Shown: positions 11,670 to 22,536 of the stretch, one piece after another
How positions within the stretch are numbered: position 1 is the first letter of the stretch
Layout of the letters: the number at the start of each line of letters is the position of its first letter
NCBI GenBank assembly: GCA_024180945.1
Contig: JAKSGN010000022.1
Coordinates: forward strand, 1,178,001-1,242,000
DNA from: Macrophomina tecta
Taxonomy: Eukaryota; Ascomycota; Dothideomycetes; Botryosphaeriales; Botryosphaeriaceae
DNA: 64,000 nt
Direction: 5' to 3'
Program-made: the position numbers and the translations under genes
Notes under the pieces: model-generated
The model's database searches: none
What the model saw: the letters and a program-made list of their open reading frames with translations, nothing else
Told to the model about the DNA's origin: nothing

Positions 11670-12927
11670 CTATTTACGCGCAATTTTCTTAATCTCTGCC
11701 ACGACCGCCGCCGTCACCTCCTTCGTCGTGGCCTTTCCGCCCAGGTCTGCCGTGACAACCCCGCTCTCGCATACGTTCTCAACGCAATCCAGCAGCTTTG
11801 CGCTGGCCTCCTTCTCGCCGAGCCAGGCGAGCATCTCCGCTGCCGTCCAGAACGTGGCGACGGGGTTCGCGATGCCTTTGCCGGTGATGTCGAAAGCGGA
11901 GCCGTGAATGGGCTCGAACATGGACGGATTCTCGCGGGTCGGGTCCAGATTGGACGTGGGCGCGATGCCGATAGAGCCGGCCAGAGCGGCGGCCAGGTCG
12001 CTCAGGATGTCGGCGTGCTGCAGCAGGCGTGAGCCCAGTCCGTCGCTCTTGGGGCTGGCCATTCCCAGAGCCGGGGGGAACCTACCAAGTTCGTCGCCAC
12101 GATGGTGTCGAGGCTCTCGGGCTTGAGCACCATGCGCGTGGTCATTGCATCGACGAGCATCTTGTCCACCGTCACGTCCGCAAATTCCTTGGCTACGTCG
12201 TGCGCAACCTCGTCCCACAGCACCATGCCATGCCTCTGGGCGTTGCTCTTGGTCACGACGGTCAGCAGCTTGCGCGGCCTGCTGCGGGCGGTTTCAAAGG
12301 CGAAGCGCATCAGCCGCTCGATGCCGTGGCGGGTGAAGATGCTAGTTTCGGTCGCGATCTCCCAGGGCTTGCCCCGGTGAGAGCGACCGCCCTGCCCCGC
12401 GTATTCGCCCTCGCTGTTTTCGCGGATGATCACCCAGTCGAGATCGCCGACTCGGCAGCGCCGGAGCGGGGACTCGGTTCCACGGAAGACTTTGGTGGGG
12501 CGCACGTTGGCGTATTGCTGAAATGGCTGGCAGATGGCGAGGCGCAGGCCCCAGAGGGAAATGTGGTCGGGGACGTCTGCAGGCTGGGTTAGCGCGGTGC
12601 TTCCATCCCGCGATGCGAACTCTACTTGGCAGACGGTGGTGAGCGCACTTGGACAAATTACCCACCGGGTGCACCGACAGCGCCGAACAGGATGGCGTCA
12701 TGCCTTTTCAGTTCGTCCAGGCCGCCGTCGGGGATGTATTTGCCGGTCTTCTTGTATGTTTCCGAGCTCCAGTCAAAGTTCGTAAAGCCAAGGTCGAAGG
12801 TGCCTAGTGTCTCCGCAAGGGCCCTAAGCACCTCGACGCCTGCCTCAATGACCTCGGGGCCGATGCCATCCGCCGGGATGGAGGCGATCTTATAGGACGG
12901 TCGGGATGGCACAGCGGAAGGAGACAT
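11670..12927 (-). CDS. tartrate/D-malate-type dehydrogenase (isocitrate/isopropylmalate dehydrogenase family)
   Basis: Three exons: 12666-12927, 12086-12576 and 11670-12017, with introns of 89 and 68 bp; the joined frame gives 366 residues, normal for this NAD-dependent decarboxylating beta-hydroxyacid dehydrogenase family. Seen are the IPADGIGPEV start, the WSSETYKKTGKYIPDGG and GAVGAPDVPDHISLWG segments that mark the tartrate dehydrogenase/decarboxylase branch rather than LeuB, the substrate-binding RPTKVFRGTESPLR and RENSEGEYAG loops, the VTKSNAQRHG segment, catalytic Asp in VDAMTTRM, HADILSDL, and the NAD-binding FEPIHGSAFDITGKGIANP. No mitochondrial presequence. A TATATAG box lies about 67 bases upstream. 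Likely a tartrate or malate oxidising enzyme; leucine biosynthesis is less likely given the branch motifs. Confidence 0.9.
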
Positions 12928-13331
12928 GGCTCACGCAGGTGTGACTGGAGTGTTGGGGCCGAACGAAAGAGCACGGAGATGGGACAGCGCATTCTATATA
13001 GCTGGATCGACGGTATATTGATGAAGCGGTGCTGCTGGTTTCCTCTTCAAGCGTCGGGTGATCTTTTAGCCGCAGGTGCCGTTGTCGGCATCATGCAGCA
13101 TTCTCCCCACTTTAACCACGAGCCTTTCTATCCCTCCCGATCCCTCTCTTCCCCCTCTTGGTAAACGCAGTGCGAGGCATTGAGGTGGTCGGGCACCTTG
13201 AGATATGGCCCCAAGAGCATAGCGCGTAACAGTTACCGGGCGCATGTCGTCCTAGGACATTACCCGGCGATTCGTGAACCCTGCTCCAAGGACTCAAATC
13301 AACGAGCGCGCAAAAAGTAAGCCGTGGGTGA
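12928..13331. other. intergenic
   Basis: Promoter of the dehydrogenase and 3' flank of the SDR gene; apart from the TATA box nothing recognised. Confidence 0.5.
12994..13000 (-). promoter_or_regulatory. TATA box of the tartrate-type dehydrogenase gene
   Basis: TATATAG on the minus strand, about 67 bases before the ATG at 12927. Confidence 0.45.
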
Positions 13332-14381
13332 TTAGAGCTTTGGCTTGCTGATTCTTCCCGCTGCTACTAGCAAACGCCCCCCGTCCGCCACTAAATGATG
13401 GCCTGTCGTATACGCACCCGCCGGACTAGCCAGGTACAACACCGACGCCGCCATCTCCATCTCGCTTGCCGGTCTCCTCGCCGGCATGTTGAACGCCAGC
13501 TTGATGTTGGAGCTTGGGTCATTTTCATCAATCGAGCACATCCCGCTGGGGAAGATCCCCGGCGCAATGGCGTTTACGCGGACTGCGGGAGTGCGTCAGT
13601 CCTGCGAGCAGCGCAGCATCTCGGTAGAGCTGCGGAGACTTACTGTAGTGGTCTGCAAACTCGGCCGCCATAATTCTGACTAGGTGATCCACTGCAGCTT
13701 TGGTCAATTGATACGCCGGAACGAATTGCGCGTTATGTCTGCCGGCTGCACTGCTGAAGCAGATGACGCAGCCGCGTCCGTCCCGCCCCCCGTTCTTCGC
13801 CGCCGCCGCACCCAGCAGCGACAGCAGCTCTGCTGTGAGATAGTACTGAGACATGACGTTGATGCGAAAACTGCGCTCCATGTCCTCCCAAGCAAGGCTG
13901 TTGGTCGCTTCAACGAGGGACTCCAACGAGTTGCCCGGCTCGAACGTCTTTCCATTGAGGACCCGGATGCCAGCAGCATGTATGAGAATGTCAAGTGTCT
14001 CATGTGTGGACAGTATCTTGTGAGCAATTTCCTTGACACCTTCGCTGGTGCTGAGATCGCCTTGAACTGTGCTGATGGAACCGGGGAGGCGAAGGTCTGT
14101 TTTGAGTGCTTGGAGGGCGGACTTGGTAGATTCGAGTGCTGATGCCGAGACGTCAACAAGGGTGACAGAGGCGCCGTTGGTAAGGAAGCATCGCGCAACT
14201 GAGGTACCAAGGCCTCCGGCTTTTGTTGTTGACAGGCGCAATTAGCAGGTCTACTAGTCGCGGCTTTTCTGTCCTGTGTAGGTAACTTTTGTGACTGCTA
14301 CCGTTGTGACTTACCTCCGCCGGTTATCACAGCAACACGGCCGGGAATCGAAAATGCGGTTTCAGCCTTGAGGTCTGCCAT
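13332..14381 (-). CDS. short-chain dehydrogenase/reductase (classical SDR)
   Basis: Three exons: 14315-14381, 13644-14219 and 13332-13582, with introns of 95 and 61 bp; the joined frame gives 297 residues. The first intron splits the cofactor loop, so the glycine motif TGGAGGLG appears only after splicing. Also seen are the DVSAS acidic end of beta-2 (favours NAD(H) over NADP(H)), HAAG in the NAG position, catalytic Ser in CFSSAAG and YQLTK (YxxxK), then the C-terminal LASPAGAYTTGHHLVADGG. Divergent from the CYP504-like P450 with 498 bp between the two ATGs, which suggests joint control. The substrate is unknown; a hydroxyl metabolite made by the P450 is an inference. Confidence 0.9.
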
Positions 14382-14879
14382 ATTATTGGACTTGAAAAGT
14401 CTCACGGAATTAAAGGCAAGGGAGGATTGGGCGCGGATGATGGCACACAGTAGCCTCAATTATTATACGTTCTATTTCTATGCTTTTGACAGTATCGTAG
14501 TCCGTTCTATGCCCTTCTCAGGCATCAGCACCTTACAATTGTGTCGTGTGTGTTCCGCACGATAAGCTCACCTGCACAAGTCCGGGGCGGAGTTGTCCGC
14601 GGTTGCGGCCCAAACGCACGCACATATCCGATGGTGGGGTGGTTCTTCGCCATGCAAGCCGTCGGCCAGGTCGGGCATCGAGTATGGATAATGAGCTGAC
14701 GCATCGGCAACTTGATTGGGTATCGGGAGTGTGAGATGCATATGCAGAAGTCCACGAAAAGGTTGGCCTCGGCGTTTATAAAGCGAGAGGACGAACCTCG
14801 GAACGAAGCGGCGTTTCCATCCCATCACCATCTTCCGTGTCGTCCGCAGCGCACCTCTTTGCCTTTTGACTCATGCAGC
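14382..14879. promoter_or_regulatory. shared divergent promoter of SDR and CYP504-like P450
   Basis: 498 bp between the two divergent ATGs. It holds a TATAAAG box for the P450 at 14777-14783. No regulator binding site is identified with confidence. Confidence 0.5.
14777..14783 (+). promoter_or_regulatory. TATA box of the CYP504-like gene
   Basis: TATAAAG, 97 bases before the ATG at 14880. Confidence 0.5.
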
Positions 14880-16643
14880 ATGGCAGAGCCACCGCAGGGT
14901 CCTTTGTTACTTCTTCTGGATAACATCCGTCCTGTCACCCTTGTTGTCTCAGCCGGCTTTCTCCTCTACTTCATCTACGTTGCCGCCTACGGCACTGACA
15001 TCCCCCACATTCGCGGCATTCCAGAGCCTGCTGGCGCAGTTCCTTTCTACGGCCACATCAAAGCCCTGGGCGAGGATCATCCGTCAACACTCCAAGAATG
15101 GTCGGTGAGAAATGGCTGGCCTCTGCTGCAGGCCAAGCTGGGGAACAGACGCATCATTGTGTTGAACACGTTTGAGGCGGCGCAGCACTTCATCCAGAAG
15201 AACGCCAGCGCCACTATTGATCGGCCAATATTTTGGACATTCCATAAGATGGTGAGCAATACGCAAGGTAAGCTGAAGCAAGCGTACAAACACGCAGAAA
15301 GATGGCTCTCTGCAACACCGGAGAACTAATTCATAGAAGGAGCAACCATTGGGACATCGCCCTGGGACCCTTCTTGCAAACGTAAACGCACCGCTGTCGG
15401 AGCCTTCATGACGCGCCCAGCAATCCAACGCAACGCTCCTCTCTACGACATCGAGATCCATGGCCTGATCTCTGACATGTTCTCCGCTGCCCTCGACCCG
15501 TCCACCAACTCCACTGCCTTGGATGTGGATCCCCGCATATTCTTTCTGCGCGCCACGCTAAACTTCACGACCCTCCTTTGCTATGCGTCGCGGTTTTCCG
15601 ATGTGAATGACCCCATGCTACACGATATCTTGCAGACGGCACACACCGTGAGCACGTTCCGGAGCACGAACAACAACACCCAGGATTACGTTCCGTTCCA
15701 CCGTTACCTGCCAAACCCGCGGAACGCACTGGCTAAGCAAATTACGGCAAAACGTGACGTCTGGTTGGATGCACTGTTGGCGCGAGTTCAGAAGGCCGTC
15801 GACGCAGGCAAGCCGGTCAACTGCATCGCCGAGGGCTTGTTGAAAGGGAAATCCGAGGTCAAGCTCACCGAGGCGGAGATCCGGAGTATCAATGTGGGAC
15901 TTGTCTCGGGTGGGTTCGAGACGTTGGCGACAACGGGCATTGCGGGATTGGGCTTCCTCAGTACGGCGGAGGGACAAGTGGTCCAACAGAAGGCGTACGA
16001 CGCTATCATGAGCGTGTATGGGAGCGCCGAGGAGGCGTGGGAGAAGTGCTTGCTGGAGGAAAATGTGGAGTACGTCGTGGCGCTGGTGAGGGAGATGTTG
16101 AGGTACTATTGCGCTATACAGCTGTTGCCGCCGAGGCAAACGTTCAGAGAGATGGAGTACAACGGTGTGAAGATACCGAAGGGGGTGACTGTTTACATGA
16201 ATGCGCAGGCTATCAATCACGGTAAGTGCCAGTGGGAGGTTTTCGCGACGACGGAGACTTACAGAAGCGCAGACAAGACGGCATATGGCCCCGACGCCCA
16301 TGTCTTCCGGCCAGAGCGCTGGCTGGATCCCAACAATCAGTTCAAGGTCCCAGCGCCTTATCACTACTCATACGGTGCTGGATCAAGAGCGTGTACTGCC
16401 ATTGCCCTTTCTAACAGGATTCTTTACGCGGCCTTTGTAAGGCTCATTGTCCATTTCAAATTCACGGCCAGCAAAGACGCGCCGCCCACAACGGACTACA
16501 TCGACTTCAATGAGAACAGGAAAGACGCATCGGTTCTCCCCAAGAGGTATAGGCTAAAGCTGGAGGAGAGGCAGCCCAGGGATGCTCTCGTAAGGAATTT
16601 GGAACAGAGTAAGAGCGCAACTTCCCACTTAGTCTTGACGTGA
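14880..16643 (+). CDS. cytochrome P450, CYP504 (phenylacetate hydroxylase) type
   Basis: Three exons: 14880-15267, 15337-16221 and 16273-16643, with introns of 69 and 51 bp (the second is a multiple of three with no stop, so it hides in a through-reading frame); the joined frame gives 547 residues. The N-terminal anchor (about residues 10-35) is followed by the proline-rich IPHIRGIPEPAGAVPFYGH segment. The EGATIGTSPWD segment, FETLATTGIAG I-helix, AINHDKTAYGPDAHVFRPERW, and heme loop YGAGSRACTA with ligand C465 match the CYP504 group, which ortho-hydroxylates phenylacetate or 3-hydroxyphenylacetate on the way to homogentisate. The usual partner genes (homogentisate dioxygenase, fumarylacetoacetase) are not in the window, so the true substrate may differ. 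The chosen ATG lies 97 bases after a TATA box. Confidence 0.9.
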
Positions 16644-16714
16644 TAGGGGCTGGCAGGTGGATGAGGCTGTCCTTCATGGGAGAAGGTAGAGGGGAAGAAA
16701 GAGAATAGATCTGT

Positions 16715-18585
16715 TTAAGCCAAGATAACATTTTGAGCTGAATATATGCTCTGCTCTTGTGTATCGAGGTCCATGTCGGCCCACAACATCTCGGTAAATG
16801 CATCCCACGCCTGTACATAATGCCGACCCGGTTTCCAACGCTCTGCAAAAGAGGAAAGCAAGGCAGAACATTGAAGAAGAGGCTCCATGGACGATCCGGG
16901 CTTGAGGAGATTGAACGATGGACCTTGTAGTGCCTTGGGCTCCCCTTGCTTGCTAAGAATCAAGTATGCGCCCCATACGGCGCCGGCTTGGAGTAGTGAC
17001 TCCGCCGTGGTCCAAATACTGACGGCGCGGTGCTCCCTGTTGAGCCTGGAAGTGAAGGAAATGAACGAAGAAGCAGCACCGGCAATACATTTCAGCAGGT
17101 CTGAGGAGCAGCTGTGAGGTCCGGCGGTGGGAGAGGTAAACAGTGGATGAAGGGAGAGGTAGATCTGTGCCTGGGCGAACGACATGTCGGAGAGGCGGGC
17201 ATTTGGGGGCATTTGAAACTGGAGCGGTATCAGGTTCTGCACATCAACCGCTAGAGGATCGGGCTGCAGCGCAAAATGTTGGCTGATGGAGTAGAGGGTG
17301 CGGTGCAGTTGGAATGTCGAAGAAAGAAATTCGTATTCCGGGGAGAACAGGCCTAACCGAGGAGGGGCAGAATTGCAGAAGAGCGACGGCCTGTGGAAGT
17401 GGCAAGCCAGGATGCTACAGCATGTGAGCCAGGACGCAAGAACGGGACAGATTGAGCTTCACCTTTCAACTGTGAAGAGGAAAAAGCCAATGCGCTGGCA
17501 ATCGTCATCGAAAGCAACATTTTCTTCACATAACGCCACGAACATACGAGATGCCGAGCCAATTATTTCCCAGGCAGACGCTCTCGAAGACCCAGGGGAC
17601 ACTAGGTCCAAAAGGCTCAGAAAGCAGAGTGCTACTACCGTCTGCATAGCTCTGGCGGGCTCGGAAAGGCCAGTGGAATAGGAGCGAGTGAGGTAATCAA
17701 AAAACTTTTCGGACCAAAGAGAGGCGGCAAGGCTCTGATCTCTGTCCAAATCGCGAGCAACTAGTGCTGAAGAAACAGCCAGCATCCCGTGGACAAACAG
17801 CTTTTCAGCGTCACTAGCCGCCTGGCGAAGCGGATTCTCGTAGCCAAGAAGCAGACGGAGCTGGCCGGGAGAGAGCAGCGGCAAGCTTGGCTGGACGGCT
17901 TTTGCATAATATTCCACGAGGGCTCGCTGAGCCTGGGGGTGCTGAAGAGACTGCGTATCGAGCTTCCCCGAGTTGATTCTGAGGTTCAGGGAGGGAAAGG
18001 ACAGAGAATGTTCATCATCGCTCTCCTGCAATCTTGCTACGAAATTCGAGGAATGACTGGCGGTTTCGGTTGCGAACTGCCTCCGAACTAGCGTTGTGAG
18101 CAGGTTATTGAGCAGTTCCGCTGAGCTGCCGGGGCCAAGGTATGAGCTGCTTGAGCTGTACCGGGGCGTTGGGGGTGCGGATCGTCGAGGCTGTAGGTTG
18201 TAATTCTCCGGGTCAGATGGGAGCAGCCTCGAGGAGTCGGGGAGTTGAGAAGTGGAAGCGCTGGCTGGAGCTTTCAGGGCACGGATCTCGGCCTCCAGCT
18301 CCTCGACCTTGACATTGAGAGCATGCAAGTAGCTGAAGAAAGTCAACTGACGCGGCCAGGCAGGGCCAGGGCGCGGGGAGCTACCTTCGTGGAACCTCGT
18401 GACCGAGCGAATCATCGAAGAAGAGGCACTCGGCGTCGGCCAGTTGGCACGAGCTGCAGGCTGGCAGTTGGAGATCGCACTTGGACGCGGGCGTGAGTGC
18501 TGGCTGACGGCGGCCGGAGAGCGGGGCGACGGGCACTCACCTTGATGCGTCTCTTGCGACACCTCTTGCACGTCTGGAGCGCCAT
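16715..18585 (-). CDS. Zn2Cys6 transcription factor, head-to-head with the next regulator
   Basis: Four exons: 18541-18585, 18385-18479, 17463-18332 and 16715-17390, with introns of 61, 52 and 72 bp; the joined frame gives 561 residues. The first intron falls inside the zinc cluster, after CKRCRKRRIK; splicing restores Cx2Cx6Cx6Cx2Cx6C. After it come the CLFFDDSLGHEVPRSYL linker, a short leucine-rich coiled coil (VEELEAEIRALK) and a long regulatory domain. The conserved fungal-specific GRPFAI-like motif is not obvious after the last splice, so the exon 3/4 join is the weakest part of the model. Large open frames on the same strand running upstream past 18585 to 19624 are antisense to the neighbour and not coding. 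Its place between a P450 and a second regulator suggests local pathway control. Confidence 0.83.
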
Positions 18586-18775
18586 CGGAGAGAGGATGGC
18601 GGGAGAGAGAAGGCGCCGGCACGACGGGGCCGAGGGCGATAAGAGACGGCAGCTGTGGCTGTGGCTGGCGGGCGGGCCCCTGCGATAAATTCCTGGCCGC
18701 AACCCGCCGCGCGCCCTTCTCCGCTCCCTCTTCGCCGACGCCTGCGCGTGCGCCGACCATGGCGGGCAGACAGAC
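18586..18775. promoter_or_regulatory. 190-bp bidirectional promoter between two Zn2Cys6 regulators
   Basis: The ATGs of two divergent transcription factor genes are only 190 bp apart, so they must share promoter space. The sequence is GC-rich without a clear TATA box. Confidence 0.55.
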
Positions 18776-21050
18776 ATGCCTCCCGTCCGCACGTCGAGCA
18801 CCAACCACCGCATCACCAAGGCGTGCTACCGCTGCCGCCACCGCAAGACCAAATGCGACCTGCGCTTCCCCACCTGCGGGGCCTGCCAGCGCGCCAACGT
18901 GCCGTGCGTCGGCTACGACGCCGTCGAAGGCCGCGAGCGTCCGCGGAGCGATGTCGCGTATCTGGAGGACAAGGTTGCCCAGCTCGAGATTGAGCTGCAG
19001 CGCCTGCGCTCCGAGCAGTCCGTCGACCAGGGCAAGCTCGTCGACAAGGCCGTCTCCCGGATAACCCAATCGCTGGCCGCCTCGATTGCTGAGCCGCACC
19101 ACCATCAGAGCGCCCGCTCCCTCCAGCAGCCGTCGCGTGCGCTCGCCCTCCCTCGACACCCCCTGGCCTCGCTCAACTCGCCTGTCTTTCTGTGCCAGTC
19201 TCCGCTGCCGGCGCTGCCCGTCGGGGTAGACTGCGCGCATCCGCTCCCGGCGTCGGGGAGCATTCGATGCAGCACAATTTCCCTCATCCCTCGCCATGTC
19301 ATTGACATTATGCTCAAGAACTACACGGACATCTACCTGCCCCAGGCCCCTTACATTGAAGAGGCCTCGCTGCATGCCTCGTGCGAAAAGGTTTTTGCTC
19401 ACGATGGCGGAGCGGCTGCTCATTTCGACATTTTTCTTGTGGCCATCGCGCTGGCCATCAGCGTAAGTCCGGCCCTCGCCCACCGCAACGGCCCACGGCT
19501 GACCCCCCCGAAGGCTACCACTCTCATCCGCCATGATGAAGAGCGAGCCACGGCTGCTGCCGAGGAGTTCTGGAACACTGCGAAAAGCCAGCTTGCCTAT
19601 ATCAGCGACGAGAAGCCCTGGCAACGGCTGCGCGCCCTACTTCTTCTCACTCATTACGGCTTTGTCGACCCTCGAGCGGTCAACGTCATGAACACCATCG
19701 GCGCTGCTCTCCGGCTGGCCGTCCAACTCGGTCTTCACCATGAGCCACCTCCCGGCGAGCAAGCAGCGCTCGACTCGCCAACTCTCGACATTCGCCGTAA
19801 GCTCTTTTGGGCGATATACAGCGTCGACGCGTAAGTTCGCCCGACCGACAGTGCTGCGACACTGACCCGACTGCCAGTGCCTGTCATTTCGTGATCGGCA
19901 GAGCCTTTGTGTTTCCACGCAATGCCATCACCGCAAAGGTAACCAAGTCCGTATCTCCAAAGACTCGAATCTCATGGAGTTGCAGTATCCCGAATCTCTT
20001 TTTGGCAGCTCGGACCCGTCAGGAGCGGAGCAGTCGCCTGTCACGCATATCTGGCCCTTGCGCCAATATGAAGCCGAAGTATCGGGCATGTTGTCCAAGA
20101 ATGGCGCTTCTCCCGCTGCTTCCTGCCCGCTCCCGCTCGATGTGTGGCGCAAGCGGGCGGTGCAACGTATCGAGGAATGGTATGCAGCAACCCACACCAG
20201 CGGAAACGGCCGCCCCGGAGAGAGGATTGAATTTCGGGAGCTTATGTATCAGACAAACATCTTCCGTCTCAACGCCCCGTCCGTCAGGTTTCCGGAGCCC
20301 ACGCCAGATATGAGGAAGAACGCTCTGAATGCAATCATTGCCATCGCCAGCATCTACTCCCGCAACACCCGGCTTGGGAAACTGTTTTACATTTGGCATG
20401 CGCTCTACCAACTATTTGAGTGCGGCGTGTGTCTGCTTGAGACTGTTATTTCTGCTGTCCGCAAAGCAGCAGCCGGAGAGTCATGTTATCTGACCGGATT
20501 TGACGTTGCGGTCCTCACACGGACCATCCGGACAATACCTCAATTGCTCCGCAAAATAGCTCAACGCTGGCCCAAAGTGACCACCTATGCGACCTTCCTT
20601 GAGCACCGCTCTGGGACCGCCTTGGATTGTCTCACTCATTGGAACACCGGCAATCTCCATGCAATTACAGCGATGGATCTCACCGCCGAATCCACCCTTC
20701 GTCGGCTCATGGTACCAGTGGGATCCCCTCCACAACCAGCCCAACCAGATGCTCCACCCATTGATCCTCTTGCACAATTGCTTTCAGCAGCGGCGACACC
20801 TGTCCCACAGCACATCACTCTGGGCTCATACGAGAATGATCAGCTCCCTCCAATTTTAGAGGGGATCAACCTTGACACGGTACCGAATATCCAGAGCCCA
20901 ATGGACAGCTCTTGGAATCTCGAGCTTTTTTGGAACCAGTCTCCGAACGGAGTGGCCCCAAGCCTGAAGAGTGATGAGCTTAGCTGGGACTTCCCGGGCG
21001 TAGACCTCGATCAGATATTTGCTGCTTTCAAAGATGGACAAACGCTGTGA
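18776..21050 (+). CDS. Zn2Cys6 transcription factor with fungal-specific regulatory domain
   Basis: Four exons: 18776-19462, 19514-19830, 19878-19938 and 19986-21050, with introns of 51, 47 and 47 bp; the joined frame gives 709 residues. The zinc cluster CYRCRHRKTKCDLRFPTCGAC lies at residues 17-45 (cysteines Cx2Cx6Cx6Cx2Cx6C) and is followed by a coiled coil (YLEDKVAQLEIELQRLRSEQ). The regulatory domain follows, with WAIYSVDAACHFVIGRAF as the diverged form of the SVDRxxxxxxGRPF motif, which is split by intron 2. The C-terminus is acidic and aromatic (NLELFWN, LSWDFPGVDLDQIF), like an activation domain. A small 61-bp exon 3 makes this gene easy to misannotate. Confidence 0.9.
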
Positions 21051-21228
21051 TGACGTGTGTTGGCAATCTGGCTTCATGAGGGTAGCTTTGGCGTGCGAAG
21101 CATCCACAGCCGCGGGTACGGTGAGACGGAGGTATATATCGCGTAACAAGGGACGCAAGATGGGCTTGACATGTCTCGTACTCCCAGAGGTCCTGGAACA
21201 CTTCTCTTATTTCTTACGAGATACCCGT

Positions 21229-22536
21229 TCATATCATTCCCACCGCTCTTCCGCGCTGCTTCCAAACCTTGGCATCCTTCATAACAAAGTTAACCTTCCT
21301 CAGCGCACTCAAGTCCGTGCGTGGATCCCCTTCCAAAGCGATGATGTCCGCTCTGCAGCCTGGCTCAAACCAACCAAACCTGATCCCGCACCAGTCGCCT
21401 CCGCACGCCTCCCAACCGCCGACAGTGCAAGCTTCGAGAGCATCCTCGACGCTCATTCCCGCCTCGATCATCAACTCGACCTCCCTGATGTTCTCGCCGT
21501 GGGGGAAGGTGCCCGTGTCTCCGCCCGCTGCAAACCTCACCCCCATTCGATACGCCAGCCCCGCATTCGCCAAAATGTCTGGGAACCTCGGCTTGTGCAG
21601 CCTCTCGCACACGGCCAGAGTCGGAACAAACACCACCTTGTTCTTTGCCATTTCGGCAAACAGCTCCTCGCTTGCAAAGTAGCTGTGCTCGATGGTCGTC
21701 GCCCCGGCTCTGGCCGCGCCCAGCCCCGCTTCAATCGAGCCGCAGTGGGCGGCCACAGGACACTTTGCCAACTTTGCTTCCTTTACGATCGCATCCATTT
21801 CCTCCTGGTCGAAGACCATGTAGTCTGGATTGGGTTGCTCGGGCGGGTGGAGGACGCTGTGGATGTACGGGTGCTGCTGTGCCGGCGGATAGCGCATGAT
21901 GCGCCGGCGGTAGTCGGCGTAGAACTTGATGACGTCGGCGCCTGCGGCTATCCTGCGCCTCACTGCCTTGCGGCACTCGAGCGGCCCGTCCACTGCCTCT
22001 CCGCCGGCGGGCAGGGCGCAGCCTCCGCTCCCGCCGCAGCACGCCGCTCCGTTCTCCGTCCGTGGCTCGTACGACCCCGTCGAGGCGAGGACGCGGGTCG
22101 CGACGAAGAGGCGCGGCCCAGGCGTCATGCCGCGCGCGATGGCGTCGCGCACGTTGGCATCGGCGTCTCCCATGGATTCGGAGCCGAGGTCGCGGTACGT
22201 GGTGTATCCAGCCAGCAACGCGGCGCGGCAATGGTTTACGGCGCGGATGACGCGTTCGGCGGCAGACTCGTCGCGTTTCTGGTTGAGGGATGGCCGCTCA
22301 TCGTAGGAATGGAGGAAGATGTGGGTGTGGGCGTCAACGAAGCCGGGGGTGACGGTCTTGTTGCGGAGGTCTATGTGGTTGGCTGGCAGTGGGTCAGGGA
22401 TGTCGAGGGAGGGGCGGGTGGTGATGTCCGTGATCAGGCCAGTGGTGGAGGAGACGGCAAGGGAGATGTTAGTGAGGAAGGATTTCTTGCGCGGGTCGAA
22501 TAGGAGGGAGGTGTGGAGGATGGTTTCGTCAGCCAT
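21229..22536 (-). CDS. metal-dependent amidohydrolase (imidazolonepropionase/prolidase-like)
   Basis: Single exon, 435 residues. It has the TIM-barrel amidohydrolase signature: VDAHTHIF (metal ligands H70 and H72), the DVIKFYADY segment carrying the likely carboxylated bridging Lys, AAHC and TIEHSY histidines, and GGDTGTFPHG with the catalytic Asp. An N-terminal beta-sandwich strand (LLFDPRKKSF) and the C-terminal EPGCRADIIALEGDP strand are also present. The family (COG1228) includes imidazolonepropionase, microbial Xaa-Pro dipeptidases and fungal ochratoxinase, all hydrolysing amide-type bonds. No signal peptide is seen. A short Cys/Gly-rich insert (AACCGGSGGC) around residue 165 is unusual. 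Exact substrate unknown. Confidence 0.88.
   Translation of the reverse strand: MADETILHTSLLFDPRKKSFLTNISLAVSSTTGLITDITTRPSLDIPDPLPANHIDLRNKTVTPGFVDAHTHIFLHSYDERPSLNQKRDESAAERVIRAVNHCRAALLAGYTTYRDLGSESMGDADANVRDAIARGMTPGPRLFVATRVLASTGSYEPRTENGAACCGGSGGCALPAGGEAVDGPLECRKAVRRRIAAGADVIKFYADYRRRIMRYPPAQQHPYIHSVLHPPEQPNPDYMVFDQEEMDAIVKEAKLAKCPVAAHCGSIEAGLGAARAGATTIEHSYFASEELFAEMAKNKVVFVPTLAVCERLHKPRFPDILANAGLAYRMGVRFAAGGDTGTFPHGENIREVELMIEAGMSVEDALEACTVGGWEACGGDWCGIRFGWFEPGCRADIIALEGDPRTDLSALRKVNFVMKDAKVWKQRGRAVGMI

Noticed and set aside
12029..12592. Plus-strand frame of 187 codons opposite the tartrate-type dehydrogenase
   Set aside because: Shadow of a well-supported spliced gene in GC-rich DNA.
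14880..16643. Complete phenylacetate/homogentisate pathway cluster
   Set aside because: Only the CYP504-like gene is present; no homogentisate dioxygenase, maleylacetoacetate isomerase or fumarylacetoacetase is in the window.
18586..19624. Long minus-strand frame continuing upstream of the Zn2Cys6 factor (721 codons in all)
   Set aside because: This part is antisense to exon 1-2 of the plus-strand regulator, is rich in Arg/Gly/Ala and lacks any domain; the real gene starts at 18585 and is spliced.
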